Below, piece by piece: positions 62,420-64,000 of a stretch of DNA of 64,000 nucleotides. This DNA is from Tubulanus polymorphus (lineage: Eukaryota; Nemertea; Palaeonemertea; Tubulaniformes; Tubulanidae), in NCBI RefSeq assembly GCF_964204645.1, contig NC_134034.1, forward strand, positions 11,494,462 through 11,558,461, in the 5' to 3' direction. The translations under genes and the position numbers were made by a program. Below the pieces are notes generated by a model, which did not search any database, was not told the origin of the DNA, and saw only the letters and a program-made list of their open reading frames with translations. Every line of letters begins with the position of its first letter. Position 1 is the stretch's first letter.

Positions 62420-63552
62420 GTTTCGAGACCAAGCCCAAAATCGGAGTTTGAAAACAAGTGAGTTTTAACGTTGAATTCGACGCAAATTGCGACTTATCGA
62501 CAACTGTAAACTGAGATTTATTAAAGATTTTAATTAAGGTCAGTGTTTTTATCACCTGTCATTGCGTTATAACGATCAAATCTGCAGATTTTTAACTGTA
62601 ATCAGAGGCGTTTCCGACAATACCAGATTGAATTGAATTTATTGCCTATGTGATCGTGTATTTACTGTTTTCGGCGAAAATGCCCTATGTTTGGAGCTTG
62701 GAAGGATTCTTACATCAACTTAAAGCATTATCAGTTGATGTGGCAATTCCTTCCTGTAGAAGTAGGCAAGTCTTATAAACTTGCAAATAAATTCCATCTA
62801 TTCCAACCAGAAAACCGGTCTTGCCTCTTGGCCGCCTCTGGCTTCTGGTTGGCCTGAGCCTACTACACTTGGGGCCAGTTGCTCAAAGGGTTGGTTAAAG
62901 ACAACCAAAGGATACAAACCATAGCAACAAAACTTTTAATTGTCATTATATCAACTTTACTCCACTGGTTCACTGTAACAAACTTTTTAGCAACTATGGC
63001 CCCTGCTACTGTTGAATTATAGTTTGGAGAAATTGTAAATAATTTTTTTGCTGTTTACCAGTTTTTTCTCAGTATCTAGCCTGTCATACGCTTTCTGTGA
63101 AATAAATTTGAGCTTGAACTTAAGCTGTTCTTGTTGACAGTGGTTAGAAATGAATATGACATGAACCTCTAGGTACAGACCTATAAATATAGAATCATTG
63201 ATAAGCTACTGGATGAACGGAATGCATCACGGTTATCAATATGAGTCACACGGAGGGAGGGAGACTGTAGGGTGTAATCACTATCAGTTTAAACAAACGT
63301 AAACAAATTGATTCAATTATGTGTCATCAGTTAATATTGCTTCATTGTGTATAAGAATTTAGTTTGTTTGAAATAAGCTTCAGTCATTGAATAGTTGTGG
63401 TGAGAGTGGCCTCTATGCTATAAGGAATTTGTCTTCAGTGAAATAGTGTAAAACCTAAGCTCCTACTAGTCATTCAGCTCTCCGTCAGCAGCTGGAATTT
63501 CTTTGATCTCGCACTCCTGATAGTCCTAGCGCGGATTTGACCGTTAATCGAA
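62420..63552. other. Spacer, little recognised
   Basis: At 62875-63005 GGGGCCAGTTGCTCAAAGGG and TTTTTAGCAACTATGGCCCC form loose inverted ends, another likely small foldback. The rest shows no gene. Confidence 0.45.
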
Positions 63553-63581
63553 ATGGGAAAACTGTGGCAAGTCTTATGCGG
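63553..63581 (+). CDS. Possible first coding exon of a further gene
   Basis: ATG followed by a frame reading MGKLWQVLC and a donor GTAAGAATC. Gly2 would suit N-myristoylation. The N-terminus loosely recalls MGNLLKVL of FAM49/CYRI proteins, but ten residues cannot settle this. No second exon lies within the window. Confidence 0.25.
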
Positions 63582-63927
63582 GTAAGAATCAGTTTATGAG
63601 TTTTTTCAGTTTCTAAAAAAATACTTCTTTATTCAAATATTTTCCCGATTCTTCTGATACCAGAGATACTTTACGCGTTAAGCTAATAAAAAACTGATAC
63701 CTCCTTTCTCCTAATCGGCCGGGTAACTTTTGTAAACTGCGATAAAATTTGTAATCAGTTCGTTTCTATAACTGCCGGGTTTGTTAGTGTTAGGTCTGTT
63801 AGTTAGGGCTTGATCGTGATTTTAAAAAGAAGTGAATGTACAGGATAGAAAGGCGACCGGCCGGGTCAACTTTTGAGCTCAGCTGTATGAGCTGATGAGA
63901 AAAAAGGTCACGATAGGTAGAACACAA

Positions 63928-63995
63928 TATCCGTGTTGACGCGATGAGGAGAGAATCCCACAATGATAATAAAAAGTCCGAAAATGAAACTTCGA
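63928..63995. repeat. Half copy of the 40073-40160 hairpin with its flank
   Basis: CCGTGTTGACGCGATGAGGA GAGAATCCCACAATGATAAT continues to AAAAAGTCCGAAAATG. At 40073-40180 the same arm and the GCGTCAACACGG flank occur. The window ends before the second arm could be seen. Confidence 0.7.
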
Positions 63996-64000
63996 GATAG

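Overview
This looks like metazoan nuclear DNA. Genes are split into many short exons with GT/AG borders and separated by AT-rich introns full of miniature elements and minisatellites. The proteins (a peptide-hormone receptor of the calcitonin/DH31/PDF type, SF3B1, an SCPEP1-like carboxypeptidase) and the kind of transposon suggest a marine invertebrate, probably a lophotrochozoan such as a mollusc or annelid. The lineage is an inference. No bacterial operons, rRNA genes or CRISPR arrays were seen.

Layout: (1) 978-32137, + strand: a class B (secretin-family) GPCR in 11 exons, with a candidate 36-nt cassette exon at 10853-10888 that would lengthen intracellular loop 1. (2) 20612-30354: a 9.7-kb DNA transposon inside the last GPCR intron. 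Its two ends are long inverted repeats filled with 144-bp tandem units. It carries a SAM+HECT ubiquitin-ligase gene (+) and, converging on it, a nine-exon DDE integrase/transposase gene (-) broken by one in-frame stop. (3) 33351-40642, - strand: a 12-exon serine carboxypeptidase with a complete Ser-Asp-His triad and an N-terminal membrane anchor. (4) 42768-58641, + strand: the complete SF3B1 splicing-factor gene in 20 exons, predicted at 1352 aa. (5) 60121-61767, - strand: a five-exon gene for a 224-aa protein with a C-terminal coiled coil that I do not recognise. (6) A possible first exon of another + strand gene at 63553.

Neighbouring host genes alternate in strand: GPCR (+) and carboxypeptidase (-) converge, carboxypeptidase and SF3B1 diverge, and SF3B1 and the coiled-coil gene converge with poly(A) signals about 520 bp apart. 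Nothing suggests that the host genes act in one pathway. The two transposon genes do form a unit, lying tail to tail between the inverted arrays.

Introns and spacers hold several recurring small-element families: TTAA-flanked piggyBac-like MITEs, foldback elements whose ends read about CCAGTTCCACAG or GGTTGCACAGTCA, CGAAACGT foldbacks, a ~110-bp unit shared by several SF3B1 introns, and a 50-bp minisatellite in opposite orientation in two GPCR introns. At least three of these families have also grown into local tandem arrays. All exon models were built by eye from splice sites, reading phase and protein similarity; no alignment or transcript data were available.
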